Part shown: one piece after another, positions 28,353 through 36,812 of the stretch
Numbering within the stretch: position 1 is the first letter of the stretch
How the letters are laid out: each line of letters begins with the position of its first letter
Assembly (NCBI GenBank): GCA_964344185.1
Contig: CAYFMN010000003.1
Location: 131,803-195,802 of the forward strand
DNA from: JAJDAT01 sp964344185
GTDB lineage: Bacteria > Nitrospinota > Nitrospinia > Nitrospinales > JAJDAT01
Direction: 5' to 3'
Length of the DNA: 64,000 bases
Made by a program: the position numbers and the translations under genes
The notes under the pieces: model-generated
Database searches by the model: none
The model's input: only the letters and a program-made list of their open reading frames with translations
What the model was told of the DNA's origin: nothing

Positions 28353-28825
28353 TGAATTTTTAAGAAAATAGGCGATGCGGTTCGGCCTCCAGGTTTAAAA
28401 AAATAAGTTCCTTTTTTGAAATTTTTTTTTACGACTTTGAAGTTAACGCAGGTTTGTCCGCCCATAGCCATAATAATGTCCGTTTTTTCCCAGGCGCCGA
28501 AGTCCTTGAGGTACTCATTGCAAACTGCCCGATAAACAGTTGTGTCTTTAGATAAGTTTAAAACGATATTAAACGATAGATGCCGGGGGATTTTAACCAA
28601 AAATAAACCGTTTAGTTTTTCATCTTTAATATGGTCATAGTAAGGGCGATCAGAAAATATCGGCTCCCCCGGCTCGTATCGCTTAATAGAAAATGGACTC
28701 ATTTGATACGCCGCAGTTTTTTCGTCTTTAAAGCTGACCAAACTTTTATCGTCGCTGAAACCACATAAGAAAAAACTAAAAACGATAATCAAACCAAAAA
28801 AAATTTTGTTAAGATTTTTCTTCAT
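28340..28825 (-). CDS. Exported hypothetical protein
   Basis: A 161-residue protein with a signal peptide (about 1-22, the core ending near FLCGFS). The mature part has a YEPGEPIFSDRPYYDH segment and a beta-rich C-terminal half with two Cys that could form a disulfide. The final residues GGL and the TAA are encoded within repeat copy C, so the C-terminus may have been altered by the insertion. No family recognised. Confidence 0.7.
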   Translation of the reverse strand: MKKNLNKIFFGLIIVFSFFLCGFSDDKSLVSFKDEKTAAYQMSPFSIKRYEPGEPIFSDRPYYDHIKDEKLNGLFLVKIPRHLSFNIVLNLSKDTTVYRAVCNEYLKDFGAWEKTDIIMAMGGQTCVNFKVVKKNFKKGTYFFKPGGRTASPIFLKIQGGL

Positions 28826-28920
28826 TCTTGCTCACCCGCTAAAAGGAACATTATAAGGTAATTTTGAAACTAATTATGGTTGGAATGTCTTACCGTCAAG
28901 AAATTGAGAAAGGTAATTAA

Positions 28921-29020
28921 CGAGTCTCTCTAATAATTCGGGGTTTTAATTTTTGGCGACTCGCCTGCCCTTTATAAACAACGACGGCTCGCGGCCAATA
29001 TCGATTTTTGGAGGTTCCCT
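28921..29020 (-). repeat. Dispersed palindromic repeat, copy D (degenerate)
   Basis: A diverged copy in minus orientation. The ends and the internal GCAGGCG segment are kept while the hairpin loop side has changed. It ends four bases before the stop of the gene at 29025. Confidence 0.65.
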
Positions 29021-29024
29021 AATG

Positions 29025-29645
29025 TTACTTTTTTTCAGAAAAACCGGTTAATTGATACTGCATACACCCAGACACGTCTATAGCTTGCAGGGTTTGCCAA
29101 TCGTAAAATAGATTCAGGTTTTCAAAGGCGCATGGAAGCTTGGATATTAAAGATTTGATTTGTTCCTCGGTATAATCTATTCGAGACAGAACCTTTTTTC
29201 CATGATTGATTTCGGTAATTTTGTTTAATACCGATTTAAGTTTATCGTCCATTTGGGGGGCTAAACGCTCAATATTCTCATCCAGGCTCGCTTCCACTAA
29301 TTGATGTACCTTAAGTTGTTTTAAAAAGAACGTTGTGCGGTCTTCATCTTTAATGGAGGTCACAGTTAGCGTGTATGGTTCGTCTATGAAGCCAGCTTCG
29401 TAGGCTTTGAAGTTGTCTTCAAGTTGTACAGCGGAGCTAAAGGAGAACACCTTTCCAGTATTTTTGTCGACTATAGCGCCGCCTCCGCCAGCCGCATAAA
29501 ATGCCTTGTTTCCGGTATCAACGTATTCTTTCGTATTGTAATCAAAATACCAACCGTAAGGTCTTTCAATGATAGAATTTTCTATAATCGCGCTATCTGG
29601 AGATAAGAACGCTTCGATTATTTTCCGCGCTTCATGAAGTGTCAT
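29025..29645 (-). CDS. YrhB/Imm35-like protein
   Basis: A 206-residue soluble protein. Residues ~25-65 match the YrhB/Imm35 module: RPYGWYFDYNTKEYVDT, then a Gly-rich GGGGAIVDKNTGKVF hairpin. Imm35 proteins were named from polymorphic-toxin immunity loci, and YrhB was reported as a small chaperone-like protein. The remaining 140 residues are helical and unassigned. No toxin gene is adjacent in the window, so an immunity role is only a possibility. Confidence 0.65.
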   Translation of the reverse strand: MTLHEARKIIEAFLSPDSAIIENSIIERPYGWYFDYNTKEYVDTGNKAFYAAGGGGAIVDKNTGKVFSFSSAVQLEDNFKAYEAGFIDEPYTLTVTSIKDEDRTTFFLKQLKVHQLVEASLDENIERLAPQMDDKLKSVLNKITEINHGKKVLSRIDYTEEQIKSLISKLPCAFENLNLFYDWQTLQAIDVSGCMQYQLTGFSEKK

Positions 29646-29760
29646 AGGGCGCCAGTCAATGGGAGCAAAAAAAGACTCATTGAAATTATACTATAGCTTG
29701 ACCTCCCAAAAGCTCACATTATGTAAGCTAGAAACTGATAATCACTGGTTATTTTGTCGA

Positions 29761-30324
29761 TTAACCATTTTGATAGGTCTTAATTGGCGATGATTCAGTT
29801 AGCGAATCTTTAATTTTCTTTAGGAATAACTTGTTTTTATTGAAATAACTTTTTTCAGGTTTTTTGGGAGTGTTATTAGTTTTTCTAACAGAAAATATAT
29901 TTTCTAATGGTTTATCATTTTCATATTTAAAATCGAAAACCATTTGAGCCGATTTATTTTCAGGAGTGGTTTTATTTAAATATTTGGGCATATATTTCTT
30001 AATAAACTTATAAATAGCGCTTATATTTACCATCTCAATATCGGCGATTTCTTGCCGCGTTAATCCTTGCGATATTAATTTCATAATCCTTTTTTTTCTA
30101 TCTATTTTCTTACGAGTTGTGGTCGCTCTAACTCTTTTTTTCTTTAAATTATAAATATAGTCTTGATATCCATGTTCATTAAAGAATTCTTTTAAATTTG
30201 AAATGACTTGAATTTCTGGTTCTTTTTCCATGGCTGAAATCTTTTGGATAGGTATACCTTTTAAAACATATTGAGAGTATCTATCAGATTTATCAAAATA
30301 ATTTAGTTTTGAATTAGATTTCAT
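29761..30324 (-). CDS. HTH-containing basic hypothetical protein
   Basis: A 187-residue, very basic protein. Residues ~80-110 form a helix-turn-helix (RIMKLISQGLTRQEIADIEM then a recognition helix with SAIYKFIKKY), similar to resolvase- or sigma-type HTH domains. Both flanks are Lys-rich and poorly structured. It is likely a DNA-binding regulator of an accessory region. Two strong hairpins lie 240-310 bp upstream and could include its operator. Confidence 0.65.
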   Translation of the reverse strand: MKSNSKLNYFDKSDRYSQYVLKGIPIQKISAMEKEPEIQVISNLKEFFNEHGYQDYIYNLKKKRVRATTTRKKIDRKKRIMKLISQGLTRQEIADIEMVNISAIYKFIKKYMPKYLNKTTPENKSAQMVFDFKYENDKPLENIFSVRKTNNTPKKPEKSYFNKNKLFLKKIKDSLTESSPIKTYQNG

Positions 30325-30375
30325 TTTTACACCTATAATTTAATTAGATAGGACTTTCAATTTCAAGGGAAAGGG

Positions 30376-30477
30376 TTAGAAGAAATTTATTGCTATCCAT
30401 ACTAATAAGGCTGAAAAAACCGATAGAGAAAAAATAATAACCAAGCTTAATAAGAAGTCATTATTTTTAGGGTTCAT
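30376..30477 (-). CDS. Possible 33-residue membrane peptide
   Basis: An ATG frame of 33 codons gives a polar start MNPKNND followed by one long hydrophobic helix to the end. Single-helix membrane peptides of this size are common, for example as subunits of oxidases or as toxins. The ribosome site is weak (AGGTAAG). It precedes the HTH gene by 51 bp on the same strand. Confidence 0.35.
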   Translation of the reverse strand: MNPKNNDFLLSLVIIFSLSVFSALLVWIAINFF

Positions 30478-30883
30478 AAACTTACCTGTCTTCGGTTCAT
30501 CGGTTAAAAGGCGCGTTGCATAAAATTATGACAAGCGGAAGAGTTTTATAAGGAGAATTTCATATTAATTCCACGAGGAATTAATACTAGAGCTTAGGTA
30601 TTTCCCCCCCCAAATAAAATACCTAAGCGCTAGTAATAGTTTGTGACTCTAAGATTAATGGAGGATTAATAAAAAATTAATAAAGATTAATAATTCTTTT
30701 GAGATGATCTAAAAGATAATTTCTAAAGAAAAGGAAAAGAAGGAGAGTGGTAAAAATCAGGGAAGTTGGGGAGATTCTTGACGGGAAGTTTTTCTAAAAG
30801 TATCTTTAACCTTTTTAGCCCACACGGACTATTTTTGCTTGGCGAGGAATGCTTCTTTTAATTTCATCTAGCCGGTTCTCCCC
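30478..30883. other. Intergenic with strong inverted repeats
   Basis: Apart from the two hairpins at 30563-30634 this 400 bp stretch is AT-rich with several ATTAAT-type short repeats (30650-30700). No ORF is supported. Confidence 0.4.
30563..30634. repeat. Two tandem strong hairpins
   Basis: Hairpin 1 has perfect 10 bp arms (30563-30572, 30577-30586) with a 4 nt loop. Hairpin 2 has 18 bp arms (30586-30603, 30617-30634) with a single mismatch and a C-rich loop. They are not followed by a T tract, so they look like cruciform or protein-binding sites, not terminators. Confidence 0.75.
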
Positions 30884-30927
30884 AAAAAAAAACAGCCCAT
30901 CAATTCTGAAAGTGGAATGATGGGCTG
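30884..30927 (-). terminator. Rho-independent terminator of collagen-like gene
   Basis: A CAGCCCATCA stem (30893-30902 with 30918-30927) with extra internal pairing is followed on the minus strand by nine T. It lies 30 bp after the stop at 30957. Confidence 0.85.
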
Positions 30928-30956
30928 GGTTATGACCGCTGGATTATCTGGAAAAA

Positions 30957-31904
30957 CTAGGGCTCGATTTCCTCTACCTGTAACATGAATGGCATATCGA
31001 AATTCCCTATACTGGTGGTTTGGAAGTTGCCGTTAAAATTTTCTTCATGGCTTAGAACCCGGAGACTGTAATTCCCCGCCGCAAGAAACGAAGCATTTGT
31101 GCCTAAAACCTGCGTATCCAAAACAAAATGTACCGTTTTGGGCTCCGCTGAAAAAGTGGAAAAGGAACTGCCGCTCAAATGCTGAACCATACGGCGAATA
31201 AAAGCAGGTTCTACAGGAAGAGCGATCTCCGTTCCACCGGTAAGGTCTGTCAAAATAAACTGAAGAGATAAAGTGGTGGTCGAACGCAGACCTTCCACCT
31301 TGATAAAATCGTAGTAGGTGAATCGCAATATGGAGGTACCGGATTGTTTGGTGTAGTTCAGCGTTCTTTCGGGAATATCTGCAAAGGTTCCGGTGTTTGC
31401 AGGAGGAATAAATATTTGATTAGGTTTCTTGGATAAATAAGTGAGCTTTGGCCCTCCTCCTCCCCCTGAGCCTGGCGGACCCTCTGGACCTTCAGGCCCT
31501 GGTGGGCCTTGTGGGCCTTCGGGGCCTGGGGGACCTTCAAGCCCATCCGCGCCTTGAGGACCCATGGGCCCTTGTAATCCTATTAGTCCTTGTGGACCAG
31601 GGGGACCTTGTGGGCCAGGGTTGCCTTGAGGTCCGGTAGCGCCGTCTAGTCCATCGGCTCCGGCGGGACCCTGCGGACCTATCGGGCCGATGGGTCCGGG
31701 ATCGCCTTTCGGCCCCTGGGGGCCAGGGTTTTGTTCTAGTTCATTGATTTGGTTTTGTAAATCTCGTAATTTCTTTTTGATCTTTTTTATTTGAGAAGGA
31801 ATGCCGCGGTCCTTGCGGTCATCGTCTTTCGCAAGAACCAGAGATGCAAAACAAACTGAAGTAATGAAGAAAAAAATTATGAATATGGAAATGAATCGAC
31901 GCAT
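30957..31904 (-). CDS. Collagen-like exported protein
   Basis: A 315-residue protein with a signal peptide (about 1-26). A short coiled coil (residues ~38-60, KKIKKKLRDLQNQINELEQ) probably trimerises the chain. About 30 uninterrupted Gly-X-Y triplets with many GPQGP and GPPGP units follow (about 62-152), then a Gly run. A ~155-residue beta-rich C-terminal domain ends the protein. Bacterial collagens of this plan are surface-displayed stalks. Proline content is high although the bacterium lacks proline hydroxylation. It has its own terminator. Confidence 0.93.
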   Translation of the reverse strand: MRRFISIFIIFFFITSVCFASLVLAKDDDRKDRGIPSQIKKIKKKLRDLQNQINELEQNPGPQGPKGDPGPIGPIGPQGPAGADGLDGATGPQGNPGPQGPPGPQGLIGLQGPMGPQGADGLEGPPGPEGPQGPPGPEGPEGPPGSGGGGGPKLTYLSKKPNQIFIPPANTGTFADIPERTLNYTKQSGTSILRFTYYDFIKVEGLRSTTTLSLQFILTDLTGGTEIALPVEPAFIRRMVQHLSGSSFSTFSAEPKTVHFVLDTQVLGTNASFLAAGNYSLRVLSHEENFNGNFQTTSIGNFDMPFMLQVEEIEP

Positions 31905-32634
31905 GAGAAGTTTCCTCTATATGGACAAGCGGTAATCGCCAAGTATAAGCTCAAAAATAGTTTCAACGATTTTATGGATAGACCAAAATTCTGTAAATGT
32001 TTTGCCGCACTCTGTAGATCCCGTAAATACTTTGTGAATCGGGCCTCAAATTAATAGGACAAAATTCAAATCAAAGGTTCTTACATTTCAGAGTCTCAAT
32101 TTCTACATGAATGACCTACCCTTATTCGCCATTAGCAATATGTGTACCTTTTAGTGTAAAAAGCTAAAAGGTACTTTCTGTTAAACTTTCTGATGGAAGG
32201 AGAGTTGTCATGAGGAAGGAAGTATCGAGCGTCAGACCCGGAAGCCGTGTTAATGGAATAAGAAACTAACTCTCCAATGTCACTCGACCTAAAAAAATTG
32301 CCACTCTGAGCGTATAACGAGCTTTACCAGTTAATTTAAAAAGGAACTGGAGTTTTAAAGTTCCCTCTCGCGTGTCATTCAGAACCGATATTTTAATATT
32401 GGTGAAGAATCTCGCCTCGATTCAATAAACCAAACTCCTTTTCCTTAGGAGGTTCTCGAAGGGGCAACCGCCTGTAGGACCATTGTTTCCTCATAGTTCT
32501 TAGGCATATAAGGCAATACAAATCGATTTTCTGTCGGGAAGTAACATTTTGATCCAAAAATCTCACTATGAAACAACCTAAAATTTCTTTTTGAGAAGGG
32601 CAAGCTATTACAATTTTTAATTGGATTATCGCTA
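31905..32634. other. 730 bp without a supported gene
   Basis: A perfect 11 bp inverted repeat (32144-32154 with 32164-32174) is the only clear structure. Around 32393-32665 two overlapping minus-strand frames give protein-like but mutually frameshifted fragments, possibly a decayed gene. Nothing else is supported. Confidence 0.4.
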
Positions 32635-33264
32635 TTAAGGCAAGGCAGTGAAGCATCGACCCCACTCAATTAGAAGGGAATCCTTATGACCATTTTTAGG
32701 TTTTAAGGATACATTTTCGTGGAAAAAGTTTAGATGATAAATTCCATCAGGAGTGAATACGATATCGGGAACAAAAGAGGTATTTTTACATGAAATTTTA
32801 ACGACCCAAGATTCATCCTTTTCCTTTACATAGCTCTCAATGCATTTCCCGCCAACCATAGAAGACTCTTCGCCAAATACAATGTGATTAATACATACTT
32901 CATGGGAACCTTGTATCGTTTCTTCGTCTTCAATGGATCTTTTATAAATATTCTTCGATATGAAATTTCGATCGGGATTTAAATCAAATCCTAAACAGCC
33001 TTTAGTCGGTTCTAATTTCTTTAGAACGTGTTTTATATTTTCAAAAGTTACTTTATGGTATTTACCATTTTGCCATTTAAAGCCCGACCTCATTTCTGAT
33101 TTGCAAATAATTTCAGCTCCAACAGGAATCAAAGGCATACCAAGCGACATTGCTTTTTCAGTACTCCAATCATCTTTGGCGTAAGCATTACTAACCAGGA
33201 AACCAGCGATCAATAACGCAATGAATAGGAACTTTTTAGTCATTATTAATGTGTGGGGCTTCAA
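32635..33264 (-). CDS. Exported hypothetical protein
   Basis: A 209-residue protein, or 202 from the ATG at 33243, which gives a cleaner signal peptide (MTKKFLFIALLIAG...NAYA). The mature domain is beta-rich with six Cys that could form disulfides, which fits export to the periplasm. No family recognised. It has no close neighbour on the same strand. Confidence 0.7.
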   Translation of the reverse strand: MKPHTLIMTKKFLFIALLIAGFLVSNAYAKDDWSTEKAMSLGMPLIPVGAEIICKSEMRSGFKWQNGKYHKVTFENIKHVLKKLEPTKGCLGFDLNPDRNFISKNIYKRSIEDEETIQGSHEVCINHIVFGEESSMVGGKCIESYVKEKDESWVVKISCKNTSFVPDIVFTPDGIYHLNFFHENVSLKPKNGHKDSLLIEWGRCFTALP

Positions 33265-33368
33265 ATGAATTTCTACCGAAGTTTTTTTAGCTAAGAGAAA
33301 CTTATTAATATTCCTTTGATAATGATTTTACAAGTTTAATTTTAGCTTTAAAACGCATTGATTTTACG

Positions 33369-33390
33369 GAAGCCGACGAGCGGAATTGAA
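33369..33390 (-). repeat. Degenerate tRNA-Thr 3'-end scar
   Basis: These 22 bases match the 3' end of the tRNA-Thr at 44433 (acceptor strand and half of the T arm) at 21 positions, in the same orientation. A chance match of this quality is very unlikely, so this is probably an old attachment-site remnant. Confidence 0.65.
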
Positions 33391-33536
33391 GCCTCGTTTA
33401 ATATTGGTATGGTAGTTTTATCGTCAAAAGCCATTTTACATCCGCTGGTTGTTTTGTGGATTGTATTGGTAGTTGGTTCCGCTGGGCTGCGCGTTGTTTG
33501 ATTGCGGGCTAAAAGAAGAGGGCGTACAATTAGCGT

Positions 33537-33746
33537 ATGGCTAAAACCGTTAACAAAATTGAGTTGGAGCGTGCGCTTCGGGAAGAATGTGAGTTATCCG
33601 GTATGGACTACGATGAGCTTATGATTGAGACCTATAAGGGAGCTTTGGCCGGAATGCGATTTGAACGCCGCCGCAAGGCGATTCAACCCGCTGTAAAAGC
33701 GTCGGGTATGCCTGTGGGAGATGAATATCTCGAACAAAATTCGTGA
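33537..33746 (+). CDS. Antitoxin-like protein
   Basis: A 69-residue charged helical protein directly upstream of a PIN-domain toxin frame, with a 4 bp overlap (the TGA stop lies inside the GTG start region). Size, position and overlap are those of a VapB-type antitoxin. No ribbon-helix-helix or AbrB signature is clear, so the class is unassigned. An AGAGGG site precedes the ATG. Confidence 0.7.
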   Translation: MAKTVNKIELERALREECELSGMDYDELMIETYKGALAGMRFERRRKAIQPAVKASGMPVGDEYLEQNS

Positions 33747-34108
33747 GAATTTTGTTCGATACGAACATACTCGTAAGCGCGTATACCGATTCATATGGCA
33801 AAGGCGTTTGTTATAAATTAACGGATATTACTTTACGATCTCCCCGTCATTAGTTGGTTGTTGCAGACATTGTCCTCAAGGAATTTGAGCGGGTTATGTC
33901 TTCCAGCTTTAAAGTGGCCGTCGCCGATATAGAGGCGATCCTTTTTGACCTCAATGAAGAAGAAGTGGTACCCACTTCAAAGATGCCTGCCCCTGTATCT
34001 GTCCGCGATCCTGATGACGCGCTCGTGCTTGCTTCTGCGCTAGAAGCGCAGGCGGATATTCTCGTAACAGGCGACAAAGATCTGCTGACACTAGGGGATT
34101 TCCATTAA
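33743..34108 (+). pseudogene. PIN-domain (VapC-like) toxin with premature amber codon
   Basis: The frame starts at GTG 33743 and reads LFDTNILVSAY, the first PIN block, but meets TAG at 33851-33853 (codon 37). It then continues in the same frame without another stop to 34108. The remainder carries the other PIN acidic residues (LKEFERV, RDPDDALVL, VTGDKDLL). All four catalytic acidic positions are therefore intact apart from one nonsense codon at a place where HEL is common in relatives. PIN toxins are RNases. The gene is silenced unless the stop is suppressed or is a sequencing error. Confidence 0.8.
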
Positions 34109-34160
34109 GCCTCTTTCCTTCAACCTAGATAAAATATTACCGGTTTAACGTATGGAATTT

Positions 34161-34260
34161 AAGGGAGCCTCTAAAATTCAGATTTGCCAGGAAACTGGCT
34201 CTTAAATTTAAGGACTGGGCAATAGCAGACCGGCAAAAATGCCAATTATTTGAAGACTCT
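34161..34260 (+). repeat. Dispersed palindromic repeat, copy E
   Basis: A moderately diverged copy, plus orientation, lying between the broken toxin gene and the ZIP transporter gene. Confidence 0.8.
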
Positions 34261-34387
34261 TTTTGCCTCATTTTTTTTAGAGGGATTTTTTCCTAAGTAT
34301 AGAGAAGAAAAGCTGATATAACTCATCCTAATAGTAATGGATAGTTTTTACCCCCTATTCCACTAACCAAAACATGGAATAACACCA

Positions 34388-35722
34388 ATGGAATTTCCCG
34401 TAGGAGCGTCGGCCTTTTTATGGGGAATATTTAGTTCTATCTCTTTGCTGATAGGCGCGGCAATGGGTATATGGTTAAAGCCGGGTAGAAAAATTAACGC
34501 GGTATTCATGTCTTACGGCGCGGGCGCTCTTCTATTTGCGCTGACAATCGAATTATTCGGTCACGTTCCTCACCATGTCGATTCGCACGGTCAAGCCAGT
34601 CTGATTGCCGCCCTTATTGGCGCAATCGCCGGAGGACTGCTCTTCGATTTCCTCAATAACCTCCTAAATAATAAAGGGGCTTTTCTTCGCAACCTCTCCA
34701 CCGCTCGACAATATATCAGCCTTTTAAGGTTTACCCGCAAGAGTAAATTGATCGAACAACTTTCAAAAATAGAGATATTCCGCTACGTTCCCCCAAAAAA
34801 AATTGCCACTCTGGTCAGCCGAATCAAAAAAGGCCGATACAAATCGGGCGAAATGATCTTTTCGCAGGGGGACGAACCAAAAGAACTCTATTTTGTTTGC
34901 GATGGCGAAGTGGATATTGTTTTACATAAAAATAAAAATGAAGAAAAAAAACATTGGCTACTTTGAAAGCTGGCGACACTTTTGGAGAAATCGGCGTACT
35001 TGGAAATTTTCCTCGCACTGCAGACGCGGTTGCCAATACCGACTTGCATGTTTACCGAATCAGCCGGGAAGACGTTCAAGAGATCATGAAAAATTGCATG
35101 GAACTCAAAACAGCGCTTGAAGAATTAAGCGCAGAGCGAATTGATTCCGATTTGATAAAGGATCCGGATATAAATCTCGAATGGAAAGATCAATCCCTGC
35201 GCCATCTTGAAGACACCTCGTCGTCGGTAAGTCTTGAGGAAATAAACGAAGAAACCAAAGGAGCCGTCGGCGGAGCCGGTTTAGCGATCTGGCTGGGTAT
35301 TCTTCTTGACGGCATTCCGGAATCGCTGGTTATCGGAATGCTGGCGGCGAGCGAGTCTGGAATAAGCGTGGCGTTTGTCGCCGGAGTGTTCCTCGCAAAT
35401 TTCCCGGAAGCGATGTCGAGCGCGTTGAGCATGAGATCGCAGGGGATGAAATTATTTAAAATCTACACGATGTGGTTTTCCATTGTTTTGGTAACGGGTA
35501 TCGGAGCGTTTTTTGGAGCCACTTTATTCCCGCCCGAACCAACGGGAAATCTTTTCCTNNNNNNNNNNTATAGTAGGAATCGAAGCTCTAGCGGCTGGGG
35601 CGATGCTGACCATGATCGCCGAGACCATGTTGCCGGAAGCTTTTGAACAAGGCGGTTCCATTATCGGCCTTTCGACCCTTGGAGGCTTCCTCTCAGCCTT
35701 GGTAATCAAAGTAATCGGCTGA
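34388..35722 (+). pseudogene. ZIP-type transporter with internal cyclic-nucleotide-binding domain (frameshift, gap)
   Basis: One gene in pieces. The first frame (34388-34966) has three membrane segments, then the start of a cNMP-binding domain (residues ~135-185, EMIFSQGDEPKELYFVCDGEVDIV). The domain continues in another frame from ~34950 (GDTFGEIGVLGNFPRTADAV). Further membrane segments follow with ZIP-like motifs LLDGIPES and IAETMLPEA. The shift falls in a run of eight A (34945-34952), where nine A restores the frame. Ten Ns at 35559-35568 add a second break. Metal transport gated by a cyclic nucleotide is a reasonable inference. The cNBD sits in the usual ZIP cytoplasmic loop. Confidence 0.8.
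35559..35568. other. Assembly gap (10 N)
   Basis: Ten unknown bases inside the ZIP-like gene. True length is unknown. The frame changes across it. Confidence 0.99.
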
Positions 35723-35817
35723 TCTTCTTAACGCCAGTTTTTAGGGAAAACTGTTTTTTGTTATTATTCAGGTAGAAATATAGCGAGGCCAGTTTGAATT
35801 AAAATCTGGTTATTAAA

Positions 35818-36456
35818 TTGAAAAATACTCTAAAGTCTTTATCGTTTTCAACCTCGACTCGTCTTCTCAAAGGTTTCGCCGCTTCAATTTTACCGGAAAT
35901 CCAATCTCTAAAATTAAAAGAATGGGATAATGGATTGGAAGCGTTTATCACTGAATATCAAGAAGAGGGCGCCGTTCTTACGTTTTTTGATCCTCTCTAT
36001 TTTAAAAATAAATCACGTTACAAAGTTGGGCGGGAATATGAGTTTTCTTTAGCGGGCCTTGGTTATCAAATAAACTCTGCTGAAGGTAAAACTATTGAGT
36101 TGCCAGAACGCGAGGATTCTAAATTCCTGAGAAAACAACTGGCAGGAAGCGAAGAAAAAGCTGAAAACTTTGAATCCATTAAGCTGAATCTGGAGGGAAT
36201 GGCCGCGATATTCCCCACGGGCGAATCGGAGGACGAATATGGTTTTTCTGGTCCAGTTAAAGAGGTAGGCGCCTTCGAATTTAGAAATACTGAGTTCTAT
36301 CGATTCAAAATAACCATTGCTCGAACAATGGACTCCGAACAGGATTTAGATATTAATGTCTATTTCAGAAAATCATTATTTGAAAATCGGGTTTTGCCTC
36401 AAAGAGGTGAAAATATTGAAGGAGCTATTTGGTTACAGGGTTATCTGGCAGATTAG
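35818..36456 (+). CDS. Hypothetical beta-rich protein
   Basis: A 212-residue soluble protein from a TTG start. After ~25 helical residues the sequence alternates strands and charged loops, with acidic patches (GESEDEYGFSGPVKE) and a closing GAIWLQGYLAD. The pattern suggests a beta-barrel or OB-like fold. It lies between the ZIP-like gene and the tRNA-Thr island. No family recognised. Confidence 0.65.
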   Translation: MKNTLKSLSFSTSTRLLKGFAASILPEIQSLKLKEWDNGLEAFITEYQEEGAVLTFFDPLYFKNKSRYKVGREYEFSLAGLGYQINSAEGKTIELPEREDSKFLRKQLAGSEEKAENFESIKLNLEGMAAIFPTGESEDEYGFSGPVKEVGAFEFRNTEFYRFKITIARTMDSEQDLDINVYFRKSLFENRVLPQRGENIEGAIWLQGYLAD

Positions 36457-36577
36457 AATGATGTATTAAAAAACGCTCAAATTGTAATTTTCTCTCGATT
36501 TGCTGACTGAGGTAGAGTAGCGAAGTTTATTATAGTATTAGTAGGTCCCATTTCACCGTAATTGATAAACGTCAGCT

Positions 36578-36587
36578 NNNNNNNNNN
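36578..36587. other. Assembly gap (10 N)
   Basis: Ten unknown bases 31 bp to the left of the left island repeat. Linkage across this point depends on the scaffolder. Confidence 0.99.
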
Positions 36588-36617
36588 GAATATGTTCTTT
36601 TTATATTTTTTAAGTGG

Positions 36618-36662
36618 AGCCGACGGGCGGAATTGAACCGCCGACCTACTGATTACGAATCA
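36618..36662. repeat. Left attachment-type repeat
   Basis: 45 bp identical to 44433-44477. It covers the discriminator base, acceptor strand, T arm, variable loop and part of the anticodon arm of tRNA-Thr. The copy is a fragment and cannot make a tRNA. Confidence 0.92.
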
Positions 36663-36812
36663 AAAACGGCTTAATTTTATAACTTCTTGATGTATAGGTG
36701 GTTTCCTTCATCTGTTAATTTTTCAATGAGTTAATAGCATTTTATAAATTCCATTGATTCTATTAATTCTATTGTTGTGGTTAATTTCTATCAAGGTTTT
36801 ATCAAGGTTATA
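36643..36812. repeat. Diverged 170 bp repeat, left copy
   Basis: This stretch aligns without gaps to 44221-44390: both begin GACCTACTGATT, have GGTTTCC at offset 58, and share a TATCAAG-x-TTTTATCAA block near the end. The identity is partial. It may be recombinase arm sites or a decayed gene tail shared by related elements. Confidence 0.65.

Noticed and set aside
31440..31740. CRISPR-like short repeats
   Set aside because: The periodicity is 9 bp from Gly-X-Y codons of a collagen-like gene, not spacer-repeat structure. The HISG array at 19250-19455 is likewise coding.
32393..32669. Two overlapping minus-strand frames with protein-like fragments
   Set aside because: Each fragment breaks into the other frame and neither has a ribosome site. 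At best a decayed gene, so not listed as a CDS.
36618..36662. A second tRNA-Thr gene
   Set aside because: Only the 3' part is present. It cannot fold as a tRNA and is better explained as an attachment repeat.
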